This document shows, one piece after another, positions 1-8,347 of a stretch of DNA of 64,000 bases (positions within the stretch are counted from its first letter, which is position 1; every line of letters begins with the position of its first letter). A model generated the notes under the pieces. It was not told the origin of the DNA, ran no database searches, and worked only from the letters and a program-made list of their open reading frames with translations. The stretch spans positions 50,500 through 114,499 of the forward strand of contig JBPYFK010000164.1 in NCBI GenBank assembly GCA_051984675.1, given 5' to 3'. The position numbers and the translations under genes were made by a program. The DNA is from JBPYFK01 sp051984675. Lineage in GTDB: Bacteria; Actinomycetota; Actinomycetes; Mycobacteriales; Pseudonocardiaceae.

Positions 1-437
1 CCCGCCTTGCTCGCCGCGTAGTTGGCCTGCCCGGCCCCGCCGGAGAGCCCCACCACGGACGAGACGAAGATCATACGACCCTTACGGTTCCGCAACATGC
101 CGCTGGCCGCCCGCTTGGCCACCCGGTACGAGCCGGCGAGGTTCGCGTCGAGGACCCGGGAGAACTGGTCCTCCCCCATGCGCAACAGCAGGCCGTCGTC
201 GGTGATGCCCGCGTTGGACACCAACACCTCGACCCGGCCGTGCTCGGCCTCCACCTCGTCGAAGGCGGCGGCGACCTGGTCGGCGTCGGTGACGTCGCAC
301 TGGACCCCGAGCATGCCCTCCGGGGCGCCCGAACCGCGGTGGGTGATCGCGACGTTGTCGCCGGCTTTCTGGAACGCCTGCGCGATCGCCAGACCGATTC
401 CGCGGTTGCCGCCGGTCACCAGAACGGACCGTGACAC
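1..437 (-). CDS. fabG: 3-oxoacyl-ACP reductase, N-terminal part (cut by window edge)
   Basis: Short-chain dehydrogenase that reduces 3-oxoacyl-ACP with NADPH in type II fatty-acid (or mycolate-type) elongation, in the cytosol. The visible product runs from a GTG start (SRSVLVTGGNRGIG, a TGxxxGIG Rossmann motif at about residues 8-14) through the NAG motif (SNAGITDDGLLLRM) to the catalytic region (SSVVGLSGGAGQANYAASKAG, containing the Ser and the YxxxK). The C-terminal third lies outside the window. The start is supported by an AGGAGGT ribosome site 7 bases upstream. The family is certain. FabG rather than another SDR is inferred from the NxGIT and YAASKAG motifs. Confidence 0.85.
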   Translation of the reverse strand, partial: MSRSVLVTGGNRGIGLAIAQAFQKAGDNVAITHRGSGAPEGMLGVQCDVTDADQVAAAFDEVEAEHGRVEVLVSNAGITDDGLLLRMGEDQFSRVLDANLAGSYRVAKRAASGMLRNRKGRMIFVSSVVGLSGGAGQANYAASKA

Positions 438-640
438 GTGATGTACCTCCTGCTCGCAGCGAACTAACCAGCCGGAGGCTATCCGTTACCGGCCGGTATT
501 CCCGCATCGGTCCAATCTCGACAGCCCACCGTGTCACGGTTCAACGGCGCCTGTGTAAACGGCAGACTACCCGGCGGAGACCAGCGCTCGTATCGAGCGA
601 AACTGGTCGCAGTCAACCGGCCACGAGCGGCGAGGAGCAA

Positions 641-3541
641 GTGTTGAGCACCCCATCGGGGGCATCCCCTTCGACGTCTGCCCGGGACCGCGCGCTGGCG
701 ACCGCCCTGCGCGCCGAGATCAGCGGCGAGGTGCTGTTCGACGCGGGATCGCGGGCGCTGTACGCCACGGATGCGTCGAACTACCGCCAGGCCCCGGTCG
801 GGGTGATCCGCCCGCGCACCGAGGACGACGTCGTGGCCGCTGTCGCCCACGCCCGCCACTTCGGCGTACCGATCACCAGCCGTGGTGCCGGCACGAGCAT
901 CGCCGGCAACGCCTGCGGCCCAGGCCTCGTGCTGGACTTCGCTCGCTACCTCGACCGGATCGTCGACATCGACCCCGAGAGGCGGTTGGCTCGGGTGCAG
1001 CCGGGGGTGGTGCTGGACTCGCTGCGGGCCGCCGCGGCCGGGCACGGGCTGACCTTCGGGCCGGACCCGTCCACGCACAGCCGCTGCACGCTCGGCGGGA
1101 TGATCGGCAACAACTCGTGCGGTACGCATTCGGTCGCCTGGGGCAAAACCGTCGACAACGTGCACTCGCTGCGCGTGCTGCTCTCCGACGGCACCCGGGT
1201 CGAGGTCGGTGCCACCGAATCGGCCGCGTTGGAGAAGCTGTGCGCGCGGGAGGACCGCACCGGCACGCTCTACCGGGAGCTGCGGGCACTCGGCGGCGAC
1301 GTCGCTGACGACGTACGCCGGGATTTTCCCGACCTGACTCGCCGGGTGTCCGGCTACAACCTCGACCAGCTGCTGCCGGAAAGCGGCTTCCACGTGGCTC
1401 GCGCGTTGGTCGGCAGCGAGGGCAGCTGCGCGACCGTGCTGGAAGCGACCGTGCACCTGGTCGACTCGCCGCCTGCGCGCGCGATGGCCGTTCTCGGCTT
1501 CGACGACACCTACGCCGCCGCCGACGAGGTGCCCCGGCTGCGCGGCCTGGGCGCACTGGCCATCGAAGGCATCAGCACCGACCTCGTCGACGTCGTCCGC
1601 GACCGCAATCCCCGCTCACCGGCCCTGCGGCTGCTACCGGGCGGGCGGAGCTGGCTGCTGGTGGAAACCGGCGGCAGCGATCCCGGCGAAGCCCGCGACG
1701 GCGCCGAGCGGATCGGGCGCGCCCTGCAGGGGCGCGCCGAGGTCGTGGTGCACACCGAGCGGGCGAACATGGCCGCGCTGTGGAAGATCCGCGAGGAAGG
1801 CTCGGGGTACTCCACCCGGATGGCCGACGGCTCGGAGCGCTGGTCGGGATGGGAGGACGCCGCGGTCCCGCCTGAGCGGCTGGGGTCCTACCTGCGCGAG
1901 TTCGACGAACTGCTGCGCCGCTTCGGCCGCCGGGGCGTGACCTACGGGCACTACGGCGACGGGTGCATCCACGTCCGCATCGACTTCGACCTGCTGACCA
2001 AGCCGGGCGCGTCCGACTACCGGACGTTCCTGGAAGCCGCGGCGGACCTCGTGGTCGCCCACGGCGGGTCGGTCTCCGGCGAGCACGGTGACGGCCAAGC
2101 CCGTTCGGAGTTGCTGGCCCGGATGTACCCGCCACGGCTGATCAAGGCGTTCGACCGATTCAAAGACGCCTTCGACCCCGAGGGGCTGTTCAACCCCGGG
2201 CAGATCGCCCGCCCCCGGCCGCTGGACGAGAACCTGCGCCTGCTCGTGGCGCCCCCGCAACTGCCGACCCGCACCGAGCTGGCGCTGCACGCCGACGGCG
2301 GCGACCTCGCCCCGGCCAGCCGACGCTGCGTCGGCGTCGGCAAATGCCTCAACTCCTCGGGCGGCGTGATGTGCCCCAGTTACCGGGCCACCCGCGAGGA
2401 GCAGCATTCCACCCGGGGCAGGGCACACCTGCTGTTCGAGATGTTGGCCGGCGACGTGATCAGCGGCGGCTGGCGAGCGCCGGAGGTGCGCGACGCGCTG
2501 GATCTGTGCCTGTCCTGCAAGGGCTGCAAGACCGACTGCCCGGTGGGCGTGGACATGGCCGCATACAAGGCCGAGTTCCTGCACCACCACTACCGCCGCC
2601 GACTGCGCCCGGCCTCGCACTACTCGATGGGGTTCCTGCCGCTGTGGCTGGCCCTCGGCCAGTACGCGCCGGGTCTGGTCAACCGGGCGATGGGTGGCCC
2701 GGCCGCCGACCTGCTCAAACGCGTCGGCGGCATCGCGGCCGAACGTGACCTGCCCCAACTGGCGCCGCAAACGCTACGGGCGTGGTGGGCGCGGCGCGGC
2801 GTCCCGGATGCCCAGGGCGAGCGACCGGTCGTGCTGTTCCCGGACACGTTCACCAACCATTTCGACCCGCACGTCGGACGGGACGCCGTCGCGGCGCTGG
2901 AGCGCCTCGGCTTCACCGTCCACCTGCCCCGCACGCAGGTGTGCTGCGGTCTGACGTGGGCCTCGACCGGCCAGCTCGGCATCGCGCGCACGACGATCCG
3001 GCGTACCGCGCGAGCGTTGCGCCCCGCCGTCCAAGCGGGAGCACCGGTGGTCGGGCTCGAACCGAGCTGCACGGCGTTCCTGCGCAACGATGCGCTCGAA
3101 CTCGCCCCGCATGACCCGAACGTCCAGGCACTGGCCCGAGCGACCCGGACGTTCGCCGAACACGTCGAGCCCACCCGCGAGCAGTGGCGAGTGGACTCCG
3201 GCCAGGACACCGCGCTGGTGCAGGTGCACTGCCACCAGTACGCGGAACTGGGCTTCGACGCAGATCAGTCCACATTGGATGCTGCTGGCGTGCGGGCGGA
3301 CGTGCTCGACTCCGGCTGTTGCGGACTCGCCGGCAACTTCGGCTTCGAACGCGGCCACTACGACGTGTCCCTGGCCTGCGCAGAGCAGGCGCTGCTGCCC
3401 GCGGTCCGCGCGGCCGAACCCGGCACCCCCGTCGTGGCCGATGGGTTCAGCTGCCGCACCCAACTACGCCACACCGCCGGGGTCGAGCCCGACCACCTCG
3501 CCACCCTCGTCGCCCGCGCCCTCGGCGTCGCCAGCACGTGA
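641..3541 (+). CDS. FAD-linked oxidase / Fe-S oxidoreductase fusion (GlcD-GlpC type, D-lactate dehydrogenase-like)
   Basis: A 966-residue fusion. The N-terminal half is a PCMH-type FAD-binding domain (RGAGTSIAGNACG at about 88-100) with an FAD-oxidase C-terminal domain (YGHYGDGCIHVRIDF; SGEHGDGQARSELL). The second half has two 4Fe-4S Cys clusters (from C563, CVGVGKC...CP, and from C623, CLSCKGCKTDCPVG), then two CCG repeats (C768-C769 and C893-C894) like those of heterodisulfide reductase subunits. Such enzymes oxidise D-2-hydroxy acids such as D-lactate and pass electrons through the Fe-S part to the membrane quinone pool. The substrate cannot be read from sequence. I place the start at GTG 641 (TTG 644 is an alternative) because GAGGAG lies just upstream. 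The reading frame stays open back to position 431, but that extension lacks family similarity. Confidence 0.85.
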   Translation: MLSTPSGASPSTSARDRALATALRAEISGEVLFDAGSRALYATDASNYRQAPVGVIRPRTEDDVVAAVAHARHFGVPITSRGAGTSIAGNACGPGLVLDFARYLDRIVDIDPERRLARVQPGVVLDSLRAAAAGHGLTFGPDPSTHSRCTLGGMIGNNSCGTHSVAWGKTVDNVHSLRVLLSDGTRVEVGATESAALEKLCAREDRTGTLYRELRALGGDVADDVRRDFPDLTRRVSGYNLDQLLPESGFHVARALVGSEGSCATVLEATVHLVDSPPARAMAVLGFDDTYAAADEVPRLRGLGALAIEGISTDLVDVVRDRNPRSPALRLLPGGRSWLLVETGGSDPGEARDGAERIGRALQGRAEVVVHTERANMAALWKIREEGSGYSTRMADGSERWSGWEDAAVPPERLGSYLREFDELLRRFGRRGVTYGHYGDGCIHVRIDFDLLTKPGASDYRTFLEAAADLVVAHGGSVSGEHGDGQARSELLARMYPPRLIKAFDRFKDAFDPEGLFNPGQIARPRPLDENLRLLVAPPQLPTRTELALHADGGDLAPASRRCVGVGKCLNSSGGVMCPSYRATREEQHSTRGRAHLLFEMLAGDVISGGWRAPEVRDALDLCLSCKGCKTDCPVGVDMAAYKAEFLHHHYRRRLRPASHYSMGFLPLWLALGQYAPGLVNRAMGGPAADLLKRVGGIAAERDLPQLAPQTLRAWWARRGVPDAQGERPVVLFPDTFTNHFDPHVGRDAVAALERLGFTVHLPRTQVCCGLTWASTGQLGIARTTIRRTARALRPAVQAGAPVVGLEPSCTAFLRNDALELAPHDPNVQALARATRTFAEHVEPTREQWRVDSGQDTALVQVHCHQYAELGFDADQSTLDAAGVRADVLDSGCCGLAGNFGFERGHYDVSLACAEQALLPAVRAAEPGTPVVADGFSCRTQLRHTAGVEPDHLATLVARALGVAST

Positions 3542-3727
3542 CGTCCTCCCCGACCACAGGGCGCGCAGAAGCAGGCCGACCAGGACGGCGAGCCATCCGG
3601 CCAGCACCAGGGTCTGGGCGAGCGCGTCGGCACGCGGAAAGTGCTCCAGGTGTGTCACCTGGAAGGCGAAATGCAAGCCGACGTCGCCACGCCCCGCGCC
3701 GCACCGCAGCCGCATGCGCGCCGTCAT
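3464..3727 (-). CDS. small hypothetical protein with one membrane segment
   Basis: An 87-residue frame whose ATG overlaps the stop of the upstream reductase gene as ATGA, the arrangement of translationally coupled genes. It encodes one clear hydrophobic stretch (LVLAGWLAVLVGLLLRALW, about residues 41-59) and a Gly/Asp-rich tail. It runs 78 bp into the 3' end of the convergent Fe-S oxidoreductase gene, which argues against it, although the hydrophobic part lies outside that overlap. I recognise no family. It could be a real small membrane protein or the decayed end of a longer one. Confidence 0.35.
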   Translation of the reverse strand: MTARMRLRCGAGRGDVGLHFAFQVTHLEHFPRADALAQTLVLAGWLAVLVGLLLRALWSGRTSRAGDAEGAGDEGGEVVGLDPGGVA

Positions 3728-4509
3728 CGGACCTCCGGGCGGTAGGACAGGGCAGCCGGATCGTGGTGTGCGGCAAGGTAGTCGGTGAAGGTCCTCCCCG
3801 GCGCGGCGTTCGCCGGTGCCAGATGGTGGCCGTCGCGGTAGCCACCGAAGACCTTGCCCGGCAACCGGAACGGCACGACCGGCCGGCGCCGGCCCGTGAC
3901 CTGGAGATACTCGCGGGCCAGATCAGGCAGCGCACGGACTTCCGGCCCGCCGATCTCCGGCGCCCGTCCCACCGGAGAGGCTGCCGCCAGCCGCGCGAGC
4001 CGGTCGGCGACCACGCCGACGTCAACCGGCTGGAACCGCAGATCGGGCACCAGCATCACCGGCGAACGCGCCAACGTCGCCACGACCAGCCGGATCAGAT
4101 CGTGAAACTGGGTAGCCCGCAGGATCGTGTACGGCAGCCCGGACTGCTCGATCAGCCGTTCCGAGGCAAGCTTGCTGCGGTAATACACCATCGGAATCCG
4201 GTCCACGCCGACAATCGAGATGTACACCAGATGCGGGCGGCCGGCGCGCCGCGCCGCGTCGATCAGGTTCTGGTCTACCGGCACCCGCATGCTGGTCGCA
4301 CAGTGGACGATCGCGTCCACACCGTCGACCGCGCGGCCCAGCCCGGCGCCGCTGCGGTAGTCGACCGTCGCCCACCCGTACGGCAGCGACACCCGGTCGG
4401 GCCGCGGTCGGCGGCTGGCGATACGGACGTCGTGCCCCGCGTCGAGCAGGCGGGACACCACCGCGCTGCCCAGACATCCGCTGCCACCGGTGACCAAGAT
4501 CGCACTCAT
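3724..4509 (-). CDS. NAD(P)-binding NmrA-like short-chain reductase
   Basis: A 261-residue atypical or extended SDR. It opens with a Rossmann glycine motif (ILVTGGSGCLGSAVVSRLLDAGHDVRIASRR) and has the HCATSM and LVYISIVGVDRIP strands. Where a classical SDR has YxxxK it has MVYYRSKLASERLIEQSGLPYTILRATQFHD, which is the pattern of atypical SDRs related to NmrA and complex-I assembly proteins. Members bind NAD(P)H as sensors or reduce unidentified substrates. GGGAGCC lies just upstream of the ATG. It may be translationally coupled to the small membrane frame downstream. Substrate unknown. Confidence 0.85.
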   Translation of the reverse strand: MSAILVTGGSGCLGSAVVSRLLDAGHDVRIASRRPRPDRVSLPYGWATVDYRSGAGLGRAVDGVDAIVHCATSMRVPVDQNLIDAARRAGRPHLVYISIVGVDRIPMVYYRSKLASERLIEQSGLPYTILRATQFHDLIRLVVATLARSPVMLVPDLRFQPVDVGVVADRLARLAAASPVGRAPEIGGPEVRALPDLAREYLQVTGRRRPVVPFRLPGKVFGGYRDGHHLAPANAAPGRTFTDYLAAHHDPAALSYRPEVR

Positions 4510-4567
4510 CGGGCTCCCTTCCCGTCGTCCCCGCGACCAGGACGAGACAGCCCCGCGAGACGTGACG

Positions 4568-5068
4568 TCAGGAGGTCAGGTTCTCGATCGGGAACAGCAT
4601 CGGCGGCAGCGCGCCCTCGTGGGTGAGCAACCAGCGCTTGCGCTCCAAGCCGCCACCGAACCCACCGAGTTGACCGCCGCTGGCGACCACCCGGTGACAC
4701 GGCACCACGACCGGGATGGGGTTGCTCGCCATCGCGATCCCGACCGCCCGGGACGCCTCCGGGTGCCCGGCCGCCGCCGCCAACTGGCCGTACGTGATCG
4801 TCTGTCCGAACCCGACGTCCTCGAACAGCACCCGCAGCACCCGCTGCTGGAACCCGGACGTCGACGTCCAGTCCAGCGGCAGGTCGAAAGCCTGCCGCTG
4901 GCCGGTGAAATAGGCGTCGAGCTGGAGACGCACCTCGGCCAGCACCGCCGGTGGACCGTCGTCCGCACGCCCCGGCGCTGTCCGGTCGTCCCCGCCGAAG
5001 GACACCCCTACCAGGCCCTCCTCGGTCGCGACCACGACCAGCGGACCGATCGGCGTCTCCACGCGCAT
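4568..5068 (-). CDS. ogt: methylated-DNA-[protein]-cysteine S-methyltransferase
   Basis: Suicide DNA-repair protein that transfers the O6-alkyl group of guanine (or O4 of thymine) to its own cysteine. The 166-residue product has the family signature PCHRV with acceptor Cys124 in VVPCHRVVASGGQLGGFGGGLERKRWLL, preceded by the helix-turn-helix YGQLAAAAGHPEASRAVGIAMASNPIPV with its Asn. The length is normal for a stand-alone Ogt without an Ada domain. It is in line with the neighbouring minus-strand genes, but gaps of 41-58 bp make a shared operon uncertain. Confidence 0.95.
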   Translation of the reverse strand: MRVETPIGPLVVVATEEGLVGVSFGGDDRTAPGRADDGPPAVLAEVRLQLDAYFTGQRQAFDLPLDWTSTSGFQQRVLRVLFEDVGFGQTITYGQLAAAAGHPEASRAVGIAMASNPIPVVVPCHRVVASGGQLGGFGGGLERKRWLLTHEGALPPMLFPIENLTS

Positions 5069-5109
5069 AGGGCCATCCTGACCGACACCCCTGACACCGG
5101 TGACACCAC

Positions 5110-5931
5110 CTAGTCAGGGACGTTCTGAATCCGACCCCACGTGCTCTTCGTGCCCCAGATGTTCTGCCGCAGGCCCTCCAGCTGGACCACCTGGCTATGG
5201 TCCACGAACAGGTTCACCTCGTTGCCGTAGTTCTTGATGTACCACTCGAACACGGCCGGATCGGCGGCCTCGAACATCACCCTCTCCAGGCCCAGGCCGT
5301 TGATGATGCTGGCCACCACGCCCGTGCGCCAACTGCTCACGTTCTCGGTGATCCCCTCGCTTTCGATCATGATCAGCTCAGCACCGGCATCCAACGCGCG
5401 CTGCGCGCGGGCGAGGAGATCCCCCACGTCCTTCGTCCCCTCGGCGGCCAACTCCTCGGTGGCGGTGTCCCCACCGGCACCGAACTGGATTCCCAGTTCC
5501 GGCTTCGGTTTCAGCCCGGCCTTGCGCACCCGCTCCACCAGCCGCAGCAACCCTTCGGTGGGCAGGCTGATGAACCCGGCACTGATCTCGATCACGTCGA
5601 ATCCGAGATCCCGGGCTTCCGCCAAGTACCGGTCGACCGCGTCCATGCCGTAACGCAGCACCGTCTCGATCCAGCCCCCGCTGGAGACGTAGACGTCGTG
5701 CTGGTGCGCGATCTCGTTGAACGCCCGCACCTGCTCCGGCGGGAACAGCGCGAACGAACCACCCGCGTACTTCACGCCGTCCACCCACTGCCCGACCGTG
5801 TCCAGCACGTCCGACAAGTGCCGAGTCCCGTACGTGCTGTAGTACGGCCCGCGCATCTCCGTCAGGCCCGCGCTGCGCGGCTTGGCCGACCGTGCGGCGC
5901 GCGGAACGAACGCGAAAGCGGTCTCGGTCAT
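5110..5931 (-). CDS. phosphosulfolactate synthase-like protein (ComA/HSA32 family)
   Basis: A 273-residue TIM-barrel protein of the ComA family. In methanogens ComA adds sulfite to phosphoenolpyruvate to give (R)-2-phospho-3-sulfolactate for coenzyme M. In plants a homologue (HSA32) is linked to heat acclimation. Family stretches are VDGVKYAGGSFALFP, DVYVSSGGWIE, GFDVIEISAGFISLP, ELGIQFGAGGD, AELIMIESEGI, VMFEAADPAVFEWYIKNYG and NLFVDHSQVVQLEGLR. Its ATG overlaps the stop of the upstream MmgE/PrpD gene (ATGA), so the two are co-translated. No other coenzyme M genes are visible. The family is clear, but the reaction in this organism is inferred only. Confidence 0.85.
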   Translation of the reverse strand: MTETAFAFVPRAARSAKPRSAGLTEMRGPYYSTYGTRHLSDVLDTVGQWVDGVKYAGGSFALFPPEQVRAFNEIAHQHDVYVSSGGWIETVLRYGMDAVDRYLAEARDLGFDVIEISAGFISLPTEGLLRLVERVRKAGLKPKPELGIQFGAGGDTATEELAAEGTKDVGDLLARAQRALDAGAELIMIESEGITENVSSWRTGVVASIINGLGLERVMFEAADPAVFEWYIKNYGNEVNLFVDHSQVVQLEGLRQNIWGTKSTWGRIQNVPD

Positions 5932-7319
5932 CGACTCCTCCTCTCGTAGCGACGTACGTCACCGACCTCGGCGAGTACGCTCGTCAGGTCGGTGGTCGGC
6001 CGGTCCTCGCAGCTCGCGATCACGTCAGCGATCCGGTTGCGCTGCTCCGCCGTGGTGAATCCCCGGGTCACCCGATCGAACTTCTGCCGGGCCGCCGTCC
6101 AGTCGAGCGGGTCGCTGTGGAAACCCCGGTACTCGTTGCGCCTAGCCCGCAACAGTCGACCATCGGTGAGCCGTACCTCCAGTTCCGCCGGCAGATGCTG
6201 CGGAAACAGCGTGGACAACCGCTCCTCCGGCTGAACCTCGACCTTGCGCAGCAAGCGCTGCACATCGGCGGCGGCAATCCGCTGCGGCTCGTACTGCTCG
6301 GGCTGCACCTCCCCGTCGAGCAACGCGACCGCCACCATGTACGGAAGGCTGTGGTCGGCTTCCTCCTTCGTCCACACTGTCCGCTTGTCGCCCTCCTCCC
6401 CACCGCCGATGATCTGGTGCGCTACGTGGAAGGTCCGCAGCCGCACCGAGTCCACCGCATTCGCGTCAAAACCCGGCTCGCCGCGCAGGTCCAGTGCGGC
6501 GTCCAACGCCGACTGCGAGTGGATCTCCGCGTTGTGCTTCTTGATGACCGTGCGTCGGACGCTTTCCAGATCCTCACCGCTCCAGTCGACGTGAAAGTCA
6601 CCGGCGATGGTCTCCCGGAAGCCCTTGTTGCCTTCGAAAACCTCGCGAGGCCCGGTGATCCCGACCTCGGCCAGCAGCGCGGCATGCGTACCTTCCTTGG
6701 CCACGTTCGGGTACGCGAGGCCCTTCCAGTGCGACAGCGAGCCCGTTCGAGTCACCCGCAGCGCATTGTTCGCCGTACCGCTGATAGCGATCGCGTTGGC
6801 GATGCCTTCCTCGTCGAGGCCGAGTACTTTCGCCGCCCCCGCAGCCACGGCGTAAGCACCCTGCGTCGTGTGGTCGAAGCCCTTGTCCCGCACTGGCGCG
6901 ACATCCGCGAGCCGGGTGTGCACCTGGTAAGCGACCGCGACAGCAGTGAGGAACTCCGCGCCGCTGGCCTGGCGGTAGTCAGCGGCGGCCAGCACCGGCG
7001 CGATGTTGTCGGAGGGATGGTTGGTCTCGCCGGCCGCCAGATAACTGTCCATGAAGTCCAGGTACCGAGCCAGCGCCGCGTTGTAGAAAGCCGCCCGGTC
7101 CGGCGCCGTCCGACCACCCCCGACCAAAGTGGACAGACCAGTGCCGCCCAAGGTGTCCGTCAGCCGGCGGATCGCCCGAACCGGCTCGGCCGGCAACGCC
7201 GCGATCGCCACGCCCACGGTGTCCAGAACGCGGATCTTGAGCTGCTCCAACGCCGGCAGGCTGAGATCCTCTAACCGTGCCTGCCGCACGAACGCGGCCA
7301 GACGATCCACCTCCGCCAT
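5928..7319 (-). CDS. MmgE/PrpD family protein
   Basis: A 463-residue member of the family that includes 2-methylcitrate dehydratase (PrpD), cis-aconitate decarboxylase and iminodisuccinate epimerase. Typical stretches are LKIRVLDTVGVAIAAL near the N terminus, LARYLDFMDSYLAAGETNHPSDNIAPVLAAADY (the D-x4-HPSDNI active-site loop), TTQGAYAVAAGAAKVLGLDEEGIANAIAISGTANNALR and DFHVDWSGEDLESVRRTVIKKHNAEIHSQSALDAAL. There are no prpB or prpC genes nearby, so a methylcitrate-cycle role is not supported. Coupling with a ComA homologue suggests a different small-acid substrate. Confidence 0.9.
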   Translation of the reverse strand: MAEVDRLAAFVRQARLEDLSLPALEQLKIRVLDTVGVAIAALPAEPVRAIRRLTDTLGGTGLSTLVGGGRTAPDRAAFYNAALARYLDFMDSYLAAGETNHPSDNIAPVLAAADYRQASGAEFLTAVAVAYQVHTRLADVAPVRDKGFDHTTQGAYAVAAGAAKVLGLDEEGIANAIAISGTANNALRVTRTGSLSHWKGLAYPNVAKEGTHAALLAEVGITGPREVFEGNKGFRETIAGDFHVDWSGEDLESVRRTVIKKHNAEIHSQSALDAALDLRGEPGFDANAVDSVRLRTFHVAHQIIGGGEEGDKRTVWTKEEADHSLPYMVAVALLDGEVQPEQYEPQRIAAADVQRLLRKVEVQPEERLSTLFPQHLPAELEVRLTDGRLLRARRNEYRGFHSDPLDWTAARQKFDRVTRGFTTAEQRNRIADVIASCEDRPTTDLTSVLAEVGDVRRYERRSR

Positions 7320-7374
7320 CTCCTCGGCCTACCCCACCACCGCCGAGTTGAATCATCAGCAGGCCCGCGGTCGA

Positions 7375-8334
7375 TCAGGCCGCGCCACCCGACCAGCCAC
7401 GTTTGCGCGCCACCACAAACCGTACGACGTCCGCGATCCAGTCCGAGTCGGTGCGCAGCACCAGGTGCGCGCAACCGGCCTTGCGCAACGCCGCCGCGAC
7501 CTCGTCGCGGTGCGCGGCCGCAGCCGCCGCGAACTCCTTTCGCAGCACCGGGGTGGTACGGACCTCGCGCCGCTTGCCGGTCTCCGGGTCCGCCAGCAAC
7601 ACCGTCCCCACGTCAGGAAGTTCCAGGTCGCGAGGGTCGACCACCTCAACCGCCAGCAGCTCGTGCCGCGCCCCGAGCCCGCGCAGCGCCCGCACCCAGC
7701 CCGTCTCTCCGAGGAAGTCCGAGACCACCACCGCAAGACCGCGCCGACGCGCGGACCGGCGAAGCTGCTCGATCAGCCCCGCCAGATCACCGCCGGTGCC
7801 CTCGGGCGGCCGCGGCGTCTGGGCCACCTGACGCAACAGGGCACGCGCGTGCGCCGTCCCACCCCGGGCCGGAATCCTCCGCATCTGCTCCCCCGTGGCG
7901 ACCACCCCGCCGACGCGATTACCACCGCCAGTGGTCAGGAACGCCACCGCCGCCAGGCCCGCGATCGCCAGCTCCCGCTTCTCGCACGCGGCGCTGCCGA
8001 AGTCCAGGCTGGCGGAAAGGTCCACTGCGGCCCACGTCTCCAACTCCCGGTCGGCCACCGTCTGCCGGATGTGCGGCTCATGCGTACGAGCGGTGACCGC
8101 CCAGTCCATCCGGCGAACATCGTCGCCAGGCTGATATGGCCGCGCCTCCCCCGGCTCGGTTCCCGGTCCGGGCACCAAACCGAGATGATTGCCCTGTAGC
8201 AAGCCGTCCAGCCGGCGACGCACGGACAGTTCGAGGTGGCGCAGCGCGGCCTCCAACCGGTCCGTCCGCAACGACGGCGGCGCCCACGACGGCCGCTCGT
8301 CCTGGTCAGGAACGGGATTCGGGACCACCGACAC
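7375..8334 (-). CDS. DUF58 domain protein, partner of MoxR ATPase
   Basis: A 319-residue protein with the DUF58 signature G-x-REYxPGDD, here LGLVPGPGTEPGEARPYQPGDDVRRMDWAVTART, followed by a von Willebrand A-like fold (AAVDLSASLDFGS resembles a degenerate MIDAS DxSxS; AVVVSDFL). DUF58 proteins pair with MoxR AAA ATPases and are thought to help assemble or chaperone complexes. This gene begins 13 bp after the moxR stop. The start is GTG 8334 or GTG 8328. The open frame runs further upstream only because it overlaps moxR. It lacks the N-terminal membrane helices of some relatives, so it is probably cytosolic. Confidence 0.85.
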   Translation of the reverse strand: MSVVPNPVPDQDERPSWAPPSLRTDRLEAALRHLELSVRRRLDGLLQGNHLGLVPGPGTEPGEARPYQPGDDVRRMDWAVTARTHEPHIRQTVADRELETWAAVDLSASLDFGSAACEKRELAIAGLAAVAFLTTGGGNRVGGVVATGEQMRRIPARGGTAHARALLRQVAQTPRPPEGTGGDLAGLIEQLRRSARRRGLAVVVSDFLGETGWVRALRGLGARHELLAVEVVDPRDLELPDVGTVLLADPETGKRREVRTTPVLRKEFAAAAAAHRDEVAAALRKAGCAHLVLRTDSDWIADVVRFVVARKRGWSGGAA

Positions 8335-8347
8335 CGCGAGCCGCCCC

